This document shows, piece after piece, positions 12,901-26,428 of a stretch of DNA of 64,000 nucleotides. A program made the position numbers and the translations under genes. The DNA lies in the NCBI GenBank assembly GCA_947561715.1, contig OX387203.1:3100001-3164000 (forward strand). The letters are read 5' to 3'. How positions within the stretch are numbered: the stretch's first letter is position 1; each line of letters opens with the position of its first letter. Source of the stretch: Ascidia mentula. Its lineage: Eukaryota; Chordata; Ascidiacea; Phlebobranchia; Ascidiidae. The notes beneath the pieces are model-generated. The model was not told the DNA's origin, did no database searches, and saw nothing but the letters and a program-made list of their open reading frames with translations.

Positions 12901-15900
12901 AAGGTCAAGTTGTATCACTACATACAAAACCAAACTATCGTTTGTTACAATCAAACTACTTGTCATTTGTACAGGTATTATGATGGCTCGCATCTCTCTA
13001 AGTAATACTTTATAGGTGTTGCATTCATCAGTATGTTTTAAAAATATAGTTCCAGTCATTTCTTCAAAGGTTTAGGATGGAAGACGTCGCTGACTTACTG
13101 TGCTGTCCAAACACCCGTTGCCGTCCGTGTCGTAAAGCTTGAAGACGACTGTAAACACAACGCAATTAAGATGAAAGTAAAACTGGTGTGCGGTTAGACA
13201 AGATTCAAAATGTTGCTTAAGTTTTGTATGAATATCAAGCACAGTGTTTAAATAGAAACCGATTTTGGGAGAAGGGGTATGGCAGTTTTAACATTGCTAC
13301 AATTTTGAAAATTCCTTGAAACTAAGCGGCCATATGAAGTTGGCGATATTTTGACCAGCTGTTCTGCGCGTTTTGTGTTTGCACACTCGGAGAAGGCGTA
13401 GACGCATGCGGCACACAAGACAATGCCACGGTACAGATTTAGATTATCGCAGCGACACAAACACCTGCAAAAAGACCATGGCGAACGGAAGAGCTTGCCA
13501 ATCAAGACCGTCTTTTGATCGATTTCCCCAAGGCATCATACCAGCACTACTATTTTTAGAGCCTTTTCACTGAGAAATCAAACTTACACTGAAGCTTATC
13601 TTCTGGTCTTCCGCCCTCCAGAAGGGAGAGGTAACACACGATGTCCTTTAACTGAACCGATTCGTTCTCCGAGGGGATGGTGTCCGCCTTGGTTTCTGTC
13701 TTTGGCCCAATGCCAGAGGTGATGGCCTTTAACGGCGCAACTGCAACCACAATAACAGTTAGATAATGGAGCTTGCCTATGACTCTCCAATAAAGGCAAT
13801 ACCAAAAACACGCAACGGGTAACACGAATTTAACGAGCACAATTATGCAACAAATTGCTGTTCATACAATTATCAAATTCGCAGAAAAATTCTGAAAATA
13901 TAGACACGCAACCCTATTGTCCTAATAAGTAGTATAATCTGCATGACAAATAGGCTTTTAACAGCGGAAACGAACGATTTGTTAACATCGCTTTCAGTAT
14001 CATAAAACCAGTAGCAGTCCAACAGTGGCAAGTTGCCAGCAAATTGTATTTGACTAATGCCCTGGGCGCGACGCCTTCGGGGCGAAAACCTGCGGGAAAT
14101 TGGGATATTAATAGTCACATTTGACCTTTTCCAACAAAGAGTAGACGGGGTTTTGATGACGCGTTCTCTACTTCCACAAGGGTGCATTCTCTGGCACCTC
14201 AAGTAGGCACTTAATGTTTTATAACCAAGGGACGTTAGTAGGAATTTTATTGCATTCTTATGAAATATCCTGTACATTGCTAAAATATCCTTGTCTGTAA
14301 GTACAACTATCAGATATTGTTGTCATTAACAACGGCAAAGGAGGTGTAACCAGGACATGAAGAATTCACTTAATAGCACACCACAATGTAGTTGAAAGTG
14401 AAATAACATATTATATTGACGTAATCATAACAGCGCATAACCGACGGAGGTGAACCATACCAACAAGCCTGTCGGGTACTAACAGATTGAAAAGTTTTAA
14501 AGCTGTACAGCGCGTTGGCACATATGCATGCATGTTTTCGTAGCGACATTACAGTGAATCGAAGTTTGCATGGACATATAAATAGCGTTTTTGTGACTCG
14601 CAGAGCACCGAAATTGCACGATTTAATTCGCTCGCGGCTAATTTAAAAGGATGAGCAGTGACAAAACTTAAAGCCAGCTGCTGCTGTTCTAAGCGTAATT
14701 CCACGAAACCGGGAAAGACTGGACAGAACTAAAACGACTCCAAAATGATATGTGTATTCTATCGAGTCGTTTTCACACAGATGGAGAAGAACATGTATGT
14801 ATATATGTATACTAGCTTCAAAATATTAGACGTTGCTTTTTGGCGCAATATATTATTTTTATCAAAACAGCAAACAAATTAACCTTGGAAATGCATGTTT
14901 CTTTAAATGTTTTCGAAAAAAACTGTGGAAATCGTCAAGATCAGAATAGGGAGTGGTTCCCGGAATCATTTAATAGGAACTCAATCAACGGACAGAGTTT
15001 AACGTATCATAATCTACATTGCCCGCTGTTTGCAAACCCTCTAACCAATTTGCACATTTGAAAACTGAAACACTCCACATAAACGCGTGGGCGTTATACC
15101 GCAAAGGTTTCAGCTGCTCGAGTATTGAAACAACAGAATCAGGGGAAATTAGCAACCATAAACACTGACATTTTCTGTTCAAAATTGCTTTCAAAACCGT
15201 CTTCGTCGCAACCTACAACTCAACATTTGATAATGCTTTTAAATGTCAGTCCCAATGTAAAATCACAAGAATTAAATATAACAGCATGCAGTCAAAGCAC
15301 AGGGGTCGTAATATGTAGTTTGCCACGTGAGGTACGCTTGAGAAACTAAACAACAAATAAAACCTGACGACAAACAAAACGGAATTAGTCAAAAAAAATT
15401 AAAACCTGCAGTCATAAGCTTTGATCTTCTGTCTCCCTTCTCTGCGTTGATCTTGAGTGTGTCAGTTTGATGGGATTCCCCAACGCCTCCGTTCGCTTCT
15501 GCAGTTCAAAATATTGTAAATAGTTTGCCTTTAACCACGCGCTTTATATTAAAATTTCTTTCACTTGCGTTTAACATATTGCAAATTTTGTCACCTGGAA
15601 GTGAAAAAACAACAATGTCCAAAAATTGTGGTAATGTCTCTATGCGCAAACGTAACCACCATATCTACAATGTTAAGACGCTTGAGAAAACCCGATTCGA
15701 CCTTCAAACGAAGTGCGTTGGCATGGCAACCATCCTTCTCGCTGGGCAATATGTGTGATCGGGGCATAGGTTCCTTTTGTCACTGCATTAGTTGCAAGTG
15801 TTAAGAATTAGTCTAAACATGCCGGTTATACTTCGAAACGTGGAGTCTTCATGCGTGGATCACATGAAGACCGTGTCATGCATTCTAAACGCGTAGTTGC

Positions 15901-18900
15901 AGCTGTTAGTTTAGTAGCAATTTCATCTACACCAACACCACATATTATCTAAGTCGAATAATTTTGGAAAAAAATTAACTCCTCAGCATCGTTAAAATCG
16001 CGGCTACACGAAAACCATCCGCCAACAATAAACATGTTCATATCCACCTCCATTGTCAGTTGGAGCGGCGAAGAGCTCGTCAGCAACAGGTTCATTGACA
16101 CTGGTAGGTCGGTTTCCAGCCATGCTTTTTAGTATTGTGTCTGTGCACGGGCCTATACATGTACGCGTTCGTTGTTAATTGGGAAGTTGTTAGATCACGT
16201 AGCATGTTAGGTTATGGTTAACTTTGCGGTAACGACACAAACATACACACAAGCGCTAAGCAGAAAACATGTGCAAATCGGGGCTCCTGGTTTGGACAAA
16301 AACGTAGAGCCCCGGGTGTGGCATGCAATGCTATAATAAAGGAATAAGTTCACGAGCCTTGCATGTTTATGAAATGCAAATCTGGAAATGGTGTAGGTTT
16401 GCTAAACAAAAACATAGCTTGAAGAAAGCGATGATGACACTCAATGTCATGCATCTAAGGTACAAAATGACGTCTTAAGCAATAAATAGTAAGCTGAAAG
16501 TCTTATTAACAAGTTAACTGGGAAACGTACGCAAAAGAGCTTAAAAAAACTTAATGTGTGCTTTTTTTAAACCTGTAGTGTTGACCGAAAGAGTTTTTAA
16601 CTGCAGTAAAAAGAATGTCTGTAGAAAATGAAAAAGAAGACATTTCTTCTTGCAGTTATACTTTTAAACAAACAGCTGTATTGTACCGTTTTTCCTGCGT
16701 TTGTAACGAAACCCAATGACAAGATAACCATATCTACATACAATCACGAATGAAGTTGCATGCATAAAGCATCAGTGCAGGTGTGCAATACAAAGATGTG
16801 TGTGTGGGGCTTGCAATGCGAGCATAGTTCGAACCTGCTATTGAGGCACAGGCCAGTGCAGTGGGGTAAGTCAGGTCGATATTGGCACCTGGACAAAGTT
16901 AAAATTAGAACTGGTTCGTTTTGACAATCTGCCTCAGCTGGTACACACCACGTATTTAAAGTAACGTATATTGGGTTGGCATTTTGTGTTCGTGCCGTGG
17001 CCAGGGTATTAAAACACAGCAAGGCATACACAACTATAGCATTGGCGTCGGCGTAACATAACAAAAAGCGTCGGTTTGTGCCTCACGTTTTGCCAACATT
17101 GACATGCTCAAATACACGTGTTAAACATTTATCGCAAGATGCAGTACATTTTTGGGTTCTGTGTCAGCAAAAAAACAGAGCAAAGCAGTTATTTATACAA
17201 CGAGAAGCTTTTTGAACATCTTCATCTGAATATGTATAATGTAGTTTTACCGGAAATGTATCTTGAATACATATTGGTGCCTATTTGGTTCATGCGGATA
17301 ATAAAACTCCATAAAATTTGACCATTACTACAGGCCATCAAATAACTATTAGTTAAAAGCACATTTCACTTTACAATAGCAAAAACACACTCAAACGACA
17401 TCACAGCTAGGAGGCCACGACACTCACCGGCCGTAGGTTTCGGAGGATCAGTTTTCTGGAACGATCTGAACATGTGAGTGCAGAACTCATCTGGCAGGTC
17501 CGCGTCCAAATACGTTTGCATGAATACTTTAAATCCTGGGTAATCGATCGGCTGAAGACACAATATCGACGTTTTATGAGGATTGAGAAAGCCAGAAGAC
17601 CTGCTACATGTTTTGCACACAAATAGCTTTGGTTTGATAGAAAAGGGTTTTGGAAGATTAAAACAACTGTCAGGGGCCATGCTGTTGCTAAAGGTAATGC
17701 TATAAAGACAAGGCGGCGAAATGCTCTTCTGTGTGGGGCCACACATTATGTGTGTAATTCAAAGAGCTTGTAGTTAAGACTTTGATTGACATGCCGTTGC
17801 AAGAAAAGCTTTGTACACTCTTAACTGATAATTTACATGTGATTAAATTCCTTGTGTACAACCTTTCAGAGTACTATAGTACAAGATTTCCCTAAAGTTG
17901 GATAACCATTCATGCAATATAACGATACTATGCATAACTAATAACGCACAATGTTGAGTGAACTGTGCATAGTGAATGATGACAAACATAACGTTAAAGT
18001 CGACAATTTCTAACACACATGGAACACGAATGCCTTCAAATGATAGATGGCTGATCAATATCACGAAGCAGAAAGCACATGATTTTTATACGTTAAACAC
18101 AAAATTTAACGACGCTCTTTAATATTTATTTATTTGGTCTCAAATTTGTTTTGGAAACACCCAGAATAAACTGGGTCTGCTGACTAAAGACAGGTCGGCC
18201 ATCGAACGTGCTCTAACAACGTCATATTATGTCAGGGAAGTAGTGCTATTTTTGCAGCGGCGTCGACGCATGAAATATACAAATTCTACTAGTTGTTTTG
18301 GCATAGTTTACAATAAGTGGAGGTTAATCATGTTCAGGGCATTGTGCATTGCGCTTTAAGCATTTAAAACCTATAAGTTCACGGATCCTTATTGGCGTTT
18401 TCTTTAGTTGGAAAACACACAGAAACAGTGAAAACTGTCTTGATTCGCGCAGGCCCCATGGTACATATATATAGTAAATTCCTGAGAAACAATGTAGACT
18501 TTGTGCGACAAAACGGCAACATGGAAATGTTAAACCGCAGTTTACCACACATGATGTAACGAATAAACGCACGTGGATGACGTCACAAGACAACAGTGAG
18601 TGAGTGAGAAACGTGATGCCGTGGATACATAATCTTACTACTAAGTCAATGTCGCTCCACTGCAGATGGCACGCCCGATGCACGCAGGCAAATACAAACT
18701 GTTTTTAAATGATGTTAACCGTAAGTTAGCAGAAAAGGCCCTTTAACCTCAACGGAAATTAAATTTCACAGAGATACGCCTGGTTGGCGTAGGTACCAAA
18801 TAAAGCCCTGGGACCATTTTGAAATTCTGCCTCACCGGTGTCATGGCATTTCGGCATTTCCATGAAGCTTAGTAGAAAGGCTTGTGACATTACGAGGAAA

Positions 18901-19719
18901 AAAGCTTTAAGTTTATAATAATTTAGCATTTATACCACGCTACTGTTTTTACACACTCAAACAACGGAACTACATAGTACACCAAAATTAACTTGTTGCA
19001 TCAAGTGTGAACTGTTGCCAACAGCATAGAAGCCGTGTCCGAGCTAAGTTACTATTTGTATATTAGTATAAGTGTCAGGCGCAAACAAACACCTAAGGGC
19101 GTATGTGCATGGCCGGATGCTGTCATGGCATGTATGTCACAGCAACAAAGTCGTTATTAATCACATTTATATTACAAACGGAAGCCAGGGTTATAACACC
19201 TCTTCTTTGTTGTAGCCTGCCAGGGCGCCTCCTTCGTTAAATTCCAGCATTACGTCCTTCAGTTTTTTCGACGAGTCTGTAAAACAATTAATGAGTCAAG
19301 GCTCGTTGTGGCGGATTCGTGCGTAGGTGACGATGGGTTAAACGTAGGCTGCGTTAAGATAATATCTTTTAAGCATGATAAGCAAGGAAAATGCTGTTGC
19401 GTAATTTTTTATTGAATTTTTTTGAATCGGCAATGTGATAACCACACTCTTGTTGTGGGCATTTAAGCAAAAAAAAAACAGTTTTGCCTATACAACGATA
19501 TGGGTGTAAATAACTTCACTAAACGACTATATAAGTTAAATCAAACAGCTTTGAAATGATTTCCGGACAATTTAACATAGGTGACAGAAACGTGCAATAA
19601 AGTACTTCTGTCAGTTTCGGCAAACACTTCAACGCTCACTTACACTCGGCATATTTTTGGAGCCTCTCGAATTCCTCTGGACTTAGGATGACGAAATCGC
19701 CGTCTGACGTGCTTGTCAT
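983..19719 (-). CDS. DGKB-like: Type I diacylglycerol kinase (alpha/beta/gamma class), 17 exons, C-terminus beyond left edge
   Basis: Phosphorylates diacylglycerol to phosphatidic acid; type I enzymes are calcium-regulated. Coding exons in gene order: 19719-19644, 19276-19200, 17551-17428, 13740-13588, 13148-13099, 12867-12793, 11319-11200, 9504-9387, 6879-6791, 6211-6095, 5832-5734, 5246-5174, 5019-4893, 4076-3916, 3720-3631, 1863-1700, 1138-983. They sum to 1869 nt (623 codons) with consistent phases and GT-AG junctions. Visible domains: recoverin-homology region (residues about 1-140); EF-hand loops [12 protein letters not shown] (150-161) and [12 protein letters not shown] (195-206), both with intact acidic positions; two C1 domains (about 233-282 and 298-346) with Cys/His ligands present; catalytic domain from about 416 with NPKSGGKQG and the ATP-site GGDGTVGW (GGDGT at 474-478), then LGTGNDLAR; accessory domain begins at 517 ([16 protein letters not shown]). 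The ATG follows no recognisable upstream coding exon. Roughly 170 residues of accessory domain are missing to the left. Alpha, beta or gamma identity cannot be settled by eye. Confidence 0.95.
1302..1613. mobile_element. hAT-like non-autonomous element, 312 bp
   Basis: Starts cagcggtggacaaactta and ends with an imperfect inverted copy (cagatgtgggcaaatta on the other strand), a typical hAT-superfamily terminus. Flanking 8-mers acctagac and taatagac match at 6 of 8 positions. It lies in DGK intron 16 and encodes nothing recognisable. Confidence 0.6.
2865..2925. repeat. Degenerate copy of the TTTCGACCT dispersed repeat
   Basis: The motif gtttggacctacaaggtctcatctgtgca is a diverged version of the block repeated at about 11.6, 24.4, 25.5 and 41.5-41.9 kb. 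It lies in a DGK intron. Confidence 0.4.
10601..10891 (+). other. Unsupported small ORF in a DGK intron
   Basis: An ATG-initiated ORF of 96 codons, antisense to DGK and lying within an intron. It shows no recognisable motif, no signal peptide and no partner exons. It may be chance; it is recorded only because it is fairly long for this AT-rich sequence. Confidence 0.12.
11598..11733. mobile_element. MITE-like element with perfect ~21-bp terminal inverted repeats
   Basis: The left end ggccactgtttcgacctgatag is the exact reverse complement of the right end at 11712-11733. The interior is about 90 bp and noncoding. The end sequence is shared with dispersed copies at 24.4, 25.5 and 41.5-41.9 kb. 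It lies in the DGK intron between the two EF-hand exon groups. Confidence 0.65.
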
Positions 19720-22700
19720 CACTGTTGTATTATAAGTGCTTGGTCATGAAAGAAATCAAGGCGAGTCCTTGTGCAATTTGTGGAGAAGGTATCCTTTATG
19801 GTGCTACACGCTTCAGTTAGTTATAAACTATCCTATTGCCTTGGTTTCTGTTAAAATATAGGCATTTGAATGTTTGTTCACGATGCAAAAATGGTAAAAC
19901 CATGGATAATAATTGCTTTACTTAATAATACAATTTTTGCATTTAAAGCAAACTATTATTATATAGGCTCCAGATGGTTTGATCTGAAAACACCTGATGA
20001 TGTAATGGTGAAAAAACTATTTGTTTGCTTCATACGATTCCAAAATCAATATTTTTATCTGGACTTTGACAATGCCATGAGGCATTAAGATAAGATATAG
20101 AGGAAACATAATTTCAGGACAAATCAGAAGCAAAAATAAATCTCTGGGAGTGTCTGACATTACTTTATTTGAAGATTTTACCATTCACAAACCACATTGT
20201 CAAGTAAATGCTTTGGCAAGCGACTTTTTAAGATATTTGACAAGCGATTCTTGTTTTGTCAAAACTAACCGGTCAATTCTTGATACACTGCGAAAAGTCG
20301 GTTTAAATCGTTTCTTTCAAAGGACATAACAGTCACTTTTGCAAACCAATATCATCAGATTGATTACGTCATTTGGTCAAAGTACTTTTGAGATCATGAA
20401 TCATACCTGCTATCAACAAAGCATGCAATGTCAGAAACGGGGGCAGAGCTTTCTTCAGTTTAAGAAACGGTGTCAGGAAGTCGTCAATATTTCTACATGA
20501 CTTTCGGCTGCAGCGTATATCAATTATTCACTACGGATAATCGTTACTCTAAGCGTGACACTCAAGAGTTTTGTCTCCTATAGGGCTTTTAGTTCGTAAG
20601 TCGTTGCGACTAGACGCTTTTCAATCTCACTTGCATAAAACAAAATTCGATCGAGTTTCACCACATCAAGTATGGCAGAAAACAATGATGAAAAAGTAAC
20701 ATCAAAGTATATATTATGTTATCACTTTCATTTTCTCGATTTTAGCAGTTTTACATTTTTTTTTATACACTTCTATGCACGATCACTTTTAACTCATTCG
20801 AATCCAATCAATATTTTAACATACAAGCTCTGTAAATGGCTCCAAAGTATTAGTTTTCCTATCACGGATTAAACACCGTGATATAACATACATTTTGGCC
20901 GGCCTTTATCAAGTTGGCAAACATTAGAGAGGAACAGAAGAGCGTACTCCTTGTGTAATCGCCCTCATCGACCTTTTAAGGCAAACCCTCGCCCGTACAG
21001 ATAAGTGCTAATCGGCACGTTTAATGATAAACTAACGAGCTGCGGTTCATTCACAAATAAAGCAACGCGGTACGGTATGTCCTAACCGACCTCGTGTAAT
21101 TATTATCTTACCCGGTGTATTTGCGGGGTTATTACGGGTCGGGGTTGTTTTTATGTCCGGTTCACTATAGTAACCTCGTGTAGCCTTACTACCTCGTACT
21201 GCTGAAAAGACTGATTCGTGTTCATATTGAGATATTAGTGGGAAACAAATTAAGCGAAAAAGCGGTTTAGATATTTAGCACAGAGCCTTCTTAACTTAAT
21301 ACTTGTCTTGCGTGTACATATACGCAGCAGTGCAAAAGAAAACCAGCCAACTCTACACTTTCCTAGTTAACTGTGTGGAACTTTAAAGTGCGTCTTGCTT
21401 TCTTTCTTGCTTATCTAAAACAACAAACAGCGGCTGGTCGGGCTTGGTCAACAAGGCATTATATGAAGTGAATCACTGTACTTATTAGTAAGGCCAACAC
21501 CGGAAGGCAGCAACCAGCTCTGTCGTAACGCACGTTTCATAACGCATGTTGTCGTCTGAGAACTGTGGCATGACACGCTGCGTGGTCTATTGCTACGCCG
21601 CGGGCTTACGGCATAGAGTACAACCTGACATGACAAAAATTCTTGTTGGAAGTATTAGAAATTTCCACAACAATGTATGAAGAAAATTACTATGAACTTG
21701 AATTGTTTTCGTCAGTTGTGTTATGTAGTAACGTGTTGCAAAATACTTGAATGTAATAAGGAAGCTTTAAATATCCTATGCTTAATACTTGAATGTAACA
21801 TTGATTGACACCGCGATGTAGGTTCTTATATCCTTGCATCAAATGAATGCCGCATCCATACCCAGAGCTCAGCTAATCTCTCAATGTTAATGACATCTGC
21901 ACGCATTTCGTATGGGAACATGTAATTACATGACGAAAAACTGACGTTGCAGCCTGATACGGCTGTGACTACAGCGGAACACAGTCACCAAAGCTTCATT
22001 AAACATGCCAACTGCATGGCTTTTTGGTGTTATTGATTGCGCCAATTATATTTATGAAGCACAGCTAATGCTAAACTGAGGTTACGCCAGCTTGGACCTT
22101 GGATCCGATAGTTTGGATGGTAAGCGCCAGTGTTGAGACTTTAAATATCACTGTCGCACGTTATCGAATAGAATGCCAACGTAGCGTACTGCACCGCGTC
22201 TCCACAGTCTCTAGAATGCCATCAACCAGGACTGGTCACAACACGCGCCACATTTAACGCAGTCTGGCTGCTTCCTTTATCGTATCGACACGTTCAAGGT
22301 AAAGACCAAGTTCCTTGTTTGAGCCTACATGTGCCCGTAATATCAAGGTTGGACACCCGCCAGTGGTAGCGACTCATCGACCGCAGAAAACAGAGGAAGT
22401 AGTGCCAGTTGCGGCGTCAGAACTCACAACAAATCGACGCGCCACACGACATCCCACTATAGTTTTCGCTGCAGGCTTGTCAAAGCAAAGGGCACGCGCC
22501 TTGAAAACCCGCCGATTACCAGAACAGAGAGTGCAATGCTGTAGACTGTACAGAGGTGATTGAACTGTTGTACATTATGTCGCTTTTAATTACCAACTAA
22601 AAATGCTGCGTGGGAGTAAGCTGAATGTACTGATAAACATACATGCTATTTTTTAGCCAACACCGACGAACAAACTCATCCTACATTTTTGCGAGACCTA

Positions 22701-24420
22701 AATCAGAATAATACATAGAGCTGTTACGAAGTTCTACCAAAACATCGCCCATCTGTCTCAAAACCATCGAAGCAAAGTCTGGGCATTCAGCACCTCTCAC
22801 GCACTCACCGTAACGACTGACACGAACGTCGATGCGCCCCAACAATCGCTTTTTACGCAGCGCACAACGTATTTGCGCTGAACGCGTAGGAAAACCACGC
22901 TAGTAGCTTGGGAGCGTAGAAAAAGACAAAATGTCGCAAGAAGAGAGAAAGAGAGAGAGGGAGAGAGAGAGAGAGAGAGGAGGGCAGATGCCTTTTTCTC
23001 CGATTCTCTCACGTCGGAAAGTCTGCAGATGTGCTGAGAAATAATAAAACGTGCTGAATGGCGTGAGTACTACAACATCAGGAAGAAAGTGAATGCGTTT
23101 GGAGGTCGCAATTTTCCTTCAGCGTTAGTCTCAAACCAGACATGCGGACCCCGAATAAATTATTAATCTTCGAAAACAACAGATTCCCTTTTTGAAGATA
23201 TAGGACCAAACGTATACTGTTCTAAGACGATTATCATTAACGTACCGCACACACAAAACATACACGACCCTCTGCAGACACCGCTGTGTAAGTTTTGAAT
23301 TGAATGGGGGTGTATCACTTGTTTCCAAACACCTCCAGGACAATTAAATAAACCCTGTGAAACCACAACATTACCCGTGGAAAATTGTAAGATCTCGTTT
23401 TGATGATGTTTTCCGACTGTTGACTTTTCCAGTTGAACAGGAATAAATAGTGATGGCATCATCTCTGATCCGCCGTAACGGCACCGAAAGTACTGACTGC
23501 GAAAGTCTTCTGTATCCACAAAAAATACGTCACTGTGAACGCACAGTGATCCATAGTTAAAAAATCCGCGTTGAAATGAACACTATATAATTTTTTTGAC
23601 CACAGCAGGATTTAAACCTAGGTCATTCTGTCCACGAATCCCGATCAGGTTTTCTTCTTGGTATCCGGGCGCTTGATAAAAGTGTAATGCACGTAACGAC
23701 TTTCCAAACGACAAAAGATTTTTGTTTTTTAGACCTTGCAAGAAATTGAGTTAAAAGGGAGCATTCGCTATCCTCCGACACATCGTATACACAGAACCTT
23801 TCCACCAGAAAATCGATTTCAGAAAAACACAAAACATGTTTACGCCCCCAGTCGCATCACCGAAGCTTTTCTTTGCGTCGCCAAATTAATCGAATTAACC
23901 CCTCGTATTGGCGTCAGTAAGCCGAGAAACAACGGCTGCGTCGCAATCAATTTAAGCGTCCCTGAGTATTGAATGGCGTAGTCACAGCGTCGGAACGGGC
24001 TCACTTTGAGTCGCAGTGGGGACATAATTAAATTTGAGTTTGATTAAAATCTCGACCGCACAACGAACAAGTCGAACCAATCATTCGCCGGGTTTCAATA
24101 AGCGTGAAAGTGGCTGCAACCAATGAGCATACACCCCGAGCAGTGCAATGACGTCTTGACAGGCCGTCAAGCAACTGCTTGCGTCAAAGCGTCTGTATCG
24201 TCGGGTGTAGTCCAGCCATCCATAACCGGATTAGCGTTATTTGCGGTTCGCCTATGGCTCATTAATTAATCAAGTTGTGTTTGGGAATTCGTTCGGGGAG
24301 CAACCGGGTGCGAGACATTTACCCAATAAACGTAATGGTAAATGCGTATGCGTGAAACACAAAGTGTTATATATGTGTGCAATAAGAGTTATACGATTCA
24401 TTGAGAGCTGCATACAGGGT
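19720..24420. other. Gene-free stretch upstream of DGK
   Basis: I see no supported coding exon. It may include DGK 5' untranslated exons and promoter, which cannot be located by eye. ORFs at 22.3 kb (plus) and 23.2-23.5 kb (minus) lack splice-supported continuation or recognisable motifs. A GA microsatellite lies at 22,940-22,981. Confidence 0.5.
22940..22981. repeat. GA-rich microsatellite
   Basis: A purine run composed almost wholly of GA dinucleotides, with a few interruptions. Confidence 0.9.
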
Positions 24421-24426
24421 GTACAC

Positions 24427-24515
24427 ACTGTTTCGACCTGTAAGGTCTCATCAGTGCAGCTGTTGAGTGGCAGTGTGCTAGGTTTTACACTAGCAGGCAC
24501 ACTGTTCACAAACTG
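24427..24515. repeat. Copy of the TTTCGACCT dispersed repeat
   Basis: Contains ctgtttcgacctgtaaggtctcatcagtgcagctgttg and then an internal tagg..acactagcaggcacac segment. Both parts recur at 25.5 and 41.8 kb. Confidence 0.7.
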
Positions 24516-25530
24516 TTGTAACCTTACCTTTAATTCCGGCGTACCTGCATTGAAAACTTATCGTCACTGAAGATAGGGACAAGTTAAATTCAAAACCAAT
24601 ACCGCTTCTATAGCAGACCAGTATACAGATGTATGTTTCACAACAAACCCACAAAGCATTTGAAAACTATAAAGCTATCGAATTACCGACCAGGCGAAAT
24701 TCACCACTTCGCAAATATCGACCACATGGGAGCGGCCTTATAATGTCAGCAATAACTAACCTACGCACATCTGTTTATTATTGAGCCTTTGATGAGAGAA
24801 AGGAGCAAGGGGTGATTGAAAATGATCTCGAATAACTACATTGATCTGGTAATACATGTGAATCGTGTGGAATATGGTTTCAAGGCCACACTGATCAATT
24901 ATAAACAAGATATAATCTTTGATCTACAAGCGAGATCATTGGCAAGCCAAGATCACATGGACTACGAATCATAACGTAAAGGACTGTGCCTTAAAATATA
25001 AAAAAATCTGTGCCTTTATAAAATAAGGATTTTTGAATAATACCCTGACGAGTTCAATAATGATTTTTGGTATAAGTTATGATTTCCTACACCTGAGCAA
25101 AAAGTCAAATACAGCTTAAGCTTCGATCGTACCTCTGCGAAATATCTCGTAGGGATATTTTGGCACAGTGGCCCTAAGTAAATCGCCCTGGTGCCAAACG
25201 TTCATCTGTCGCTTCACTTTTGACAACTTTCTGGCTTGGAAATCGATATCAAAACGCCTGTCGACAACATTCGGCGAAGACAGGACGAGCTTTGACTGGT
25301 TTTTGTGCTTTAATCGAGGAAGGCAATCGATTTTTCTGTCACGAATGACTTGGTTTAAAATGCAGGAAGGCCATTGACTTGCGACGTCTAATTGCACACG
25401 TGACTGATAAGTGGTCGCGTCTAATGTCATTAAAATACAGTGGGGCAATGCGTAAAGGATTTTGTGTCAAACAGAAAAACATCTAAGTAGTTAGTCTTGA
25501 AAAGGTGGCTTGAGAGATGCAGACAGAGTG
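24516..25530. other. No supported gene
   Basis: Contains a 110-codon open frame on the minus strand (25,116-25,448) that lacks an ATG at its start. I see no flanking exon or family motif. Confidence 0.4.
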
Positions 25531-25534
25531 CACA

Positions 25535-25612
25535 ATGTTTCGACCTTTGAAGTCTCATCAGTGCAGTTGGTAATTGTGGCACAGGACTAGCTTTTAAACT
25601 TGCAGGCAGAGA
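25535..25612. repeat. Copy of the TTTCGACCT dispersed repeat
   Basis: Contains atgtttcgacctttgaagtctcatcagtgcag, then ggcacaggactagctttt and cttgcaggcaga. It aligns by eye with the copies at 24.4 kb and, in reverse, at 41.8 kb. Confidence 0.7.
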
Positions 25613-26151
25613 ATTCCACTTAGTTGTACCTTTCGGTGTGCACTCTTCAGCTCTCAATGAAAATTATGTCTTTTTTGCATGTAAAAGACCGAAATGTATG
25701 TTGAAAATCACAAACAGACGCTATCCGCAGATTTGGTTGGAATGCAGTGCTAATGGTCTTTATCGTTCTTCGATGCTAAGACCATAAATATATTTGCATG
25801 TACAACAATGACCTTTGTTTGAGCAATTGTAATTTTACGCTCGAGGGATGGGAAAGGCAAATATTACTTGTCGTGGCACTATGCCGCCCCCTGGCGACGA
25901 GTAATATAGGAGGTTTGTTTCAGTTGGGAAACTGACTGTGTGATACAAAGATAAATTGCGTCAGTATAATTTATTGCTTGTGGTTGGTTGCACCGAACAA
26001 ACAATGTATATTTTTGGAGTCACCACAAGGTATAAAGTTAATATTTGCAATTTGAATGGTAAATGGAGAAACTGATGATGCCGTTTTAGGCGAAATATAT
26101 TTTTCTCTAAATAAATCGATCTGAGCTGTTTGAAGATCGCTGTGTTTGGAT

Positions 26152-26157
26152 TTTATT
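26152..26157 (-). terminator. Candidate poly(A) signal AATAAA for the LAPTM-like gene
   Basis: AATAAA on the minus strand, about 270 nt after the stop codon at 26,429. Position and strand fit a 3' untranslated end; there is no transcript evidence. Confidence 0.4.
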
Positions 26158-26428
26158 ACATTATTATTGATACGGTGTGCGATCGACAGCCTGCCAGGGG
26201 CCTTTGGTTTTTTTGGATCCAGATTTGATTTACTAATCACATTGCAATTTGAATGTTTCGAAAAACTCTCAAATACTGCAAGCAAAGCGGACAAGGGACA
26301 CGAGCACCAGACAGATGTTAAAAGAGTCAAACTTAACAGCCGTCGACGTGTCATCTTTCAAGGGTAATATTGTACAAGATGCCGGGAAAACACACAAATC
26401 CGCAATTGTTCGTATGTTGAAAACTCGT

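Noticed and set aside
13873..14277. 134-codon minus-strand ORF in a DGK intron
   Set aside because: It is not in the DGK frame, has no acceptor/donor fit and no motif. The flanking DGK exons join directly without it.
18324..18683. 119-codon minus-strand ORF between DGK exons 2 and 3
   Set aside because: DGK exons 2 and 3 join in phase and match the recoverin-homology domain continuously, leaving no room for it.
23163..23519. 118-codon minus-strand frame
   Set aside because: It begins at a non-ATG codon, has no recognisable domain, and no splice-linked exons were found nearby.
25116..25448. 110-codon minus-strand frame beside a dispersed repeat
   Set aside because: No ATG near its start and no recognised motif; could be a worn transposon fragment but nothing shows it.
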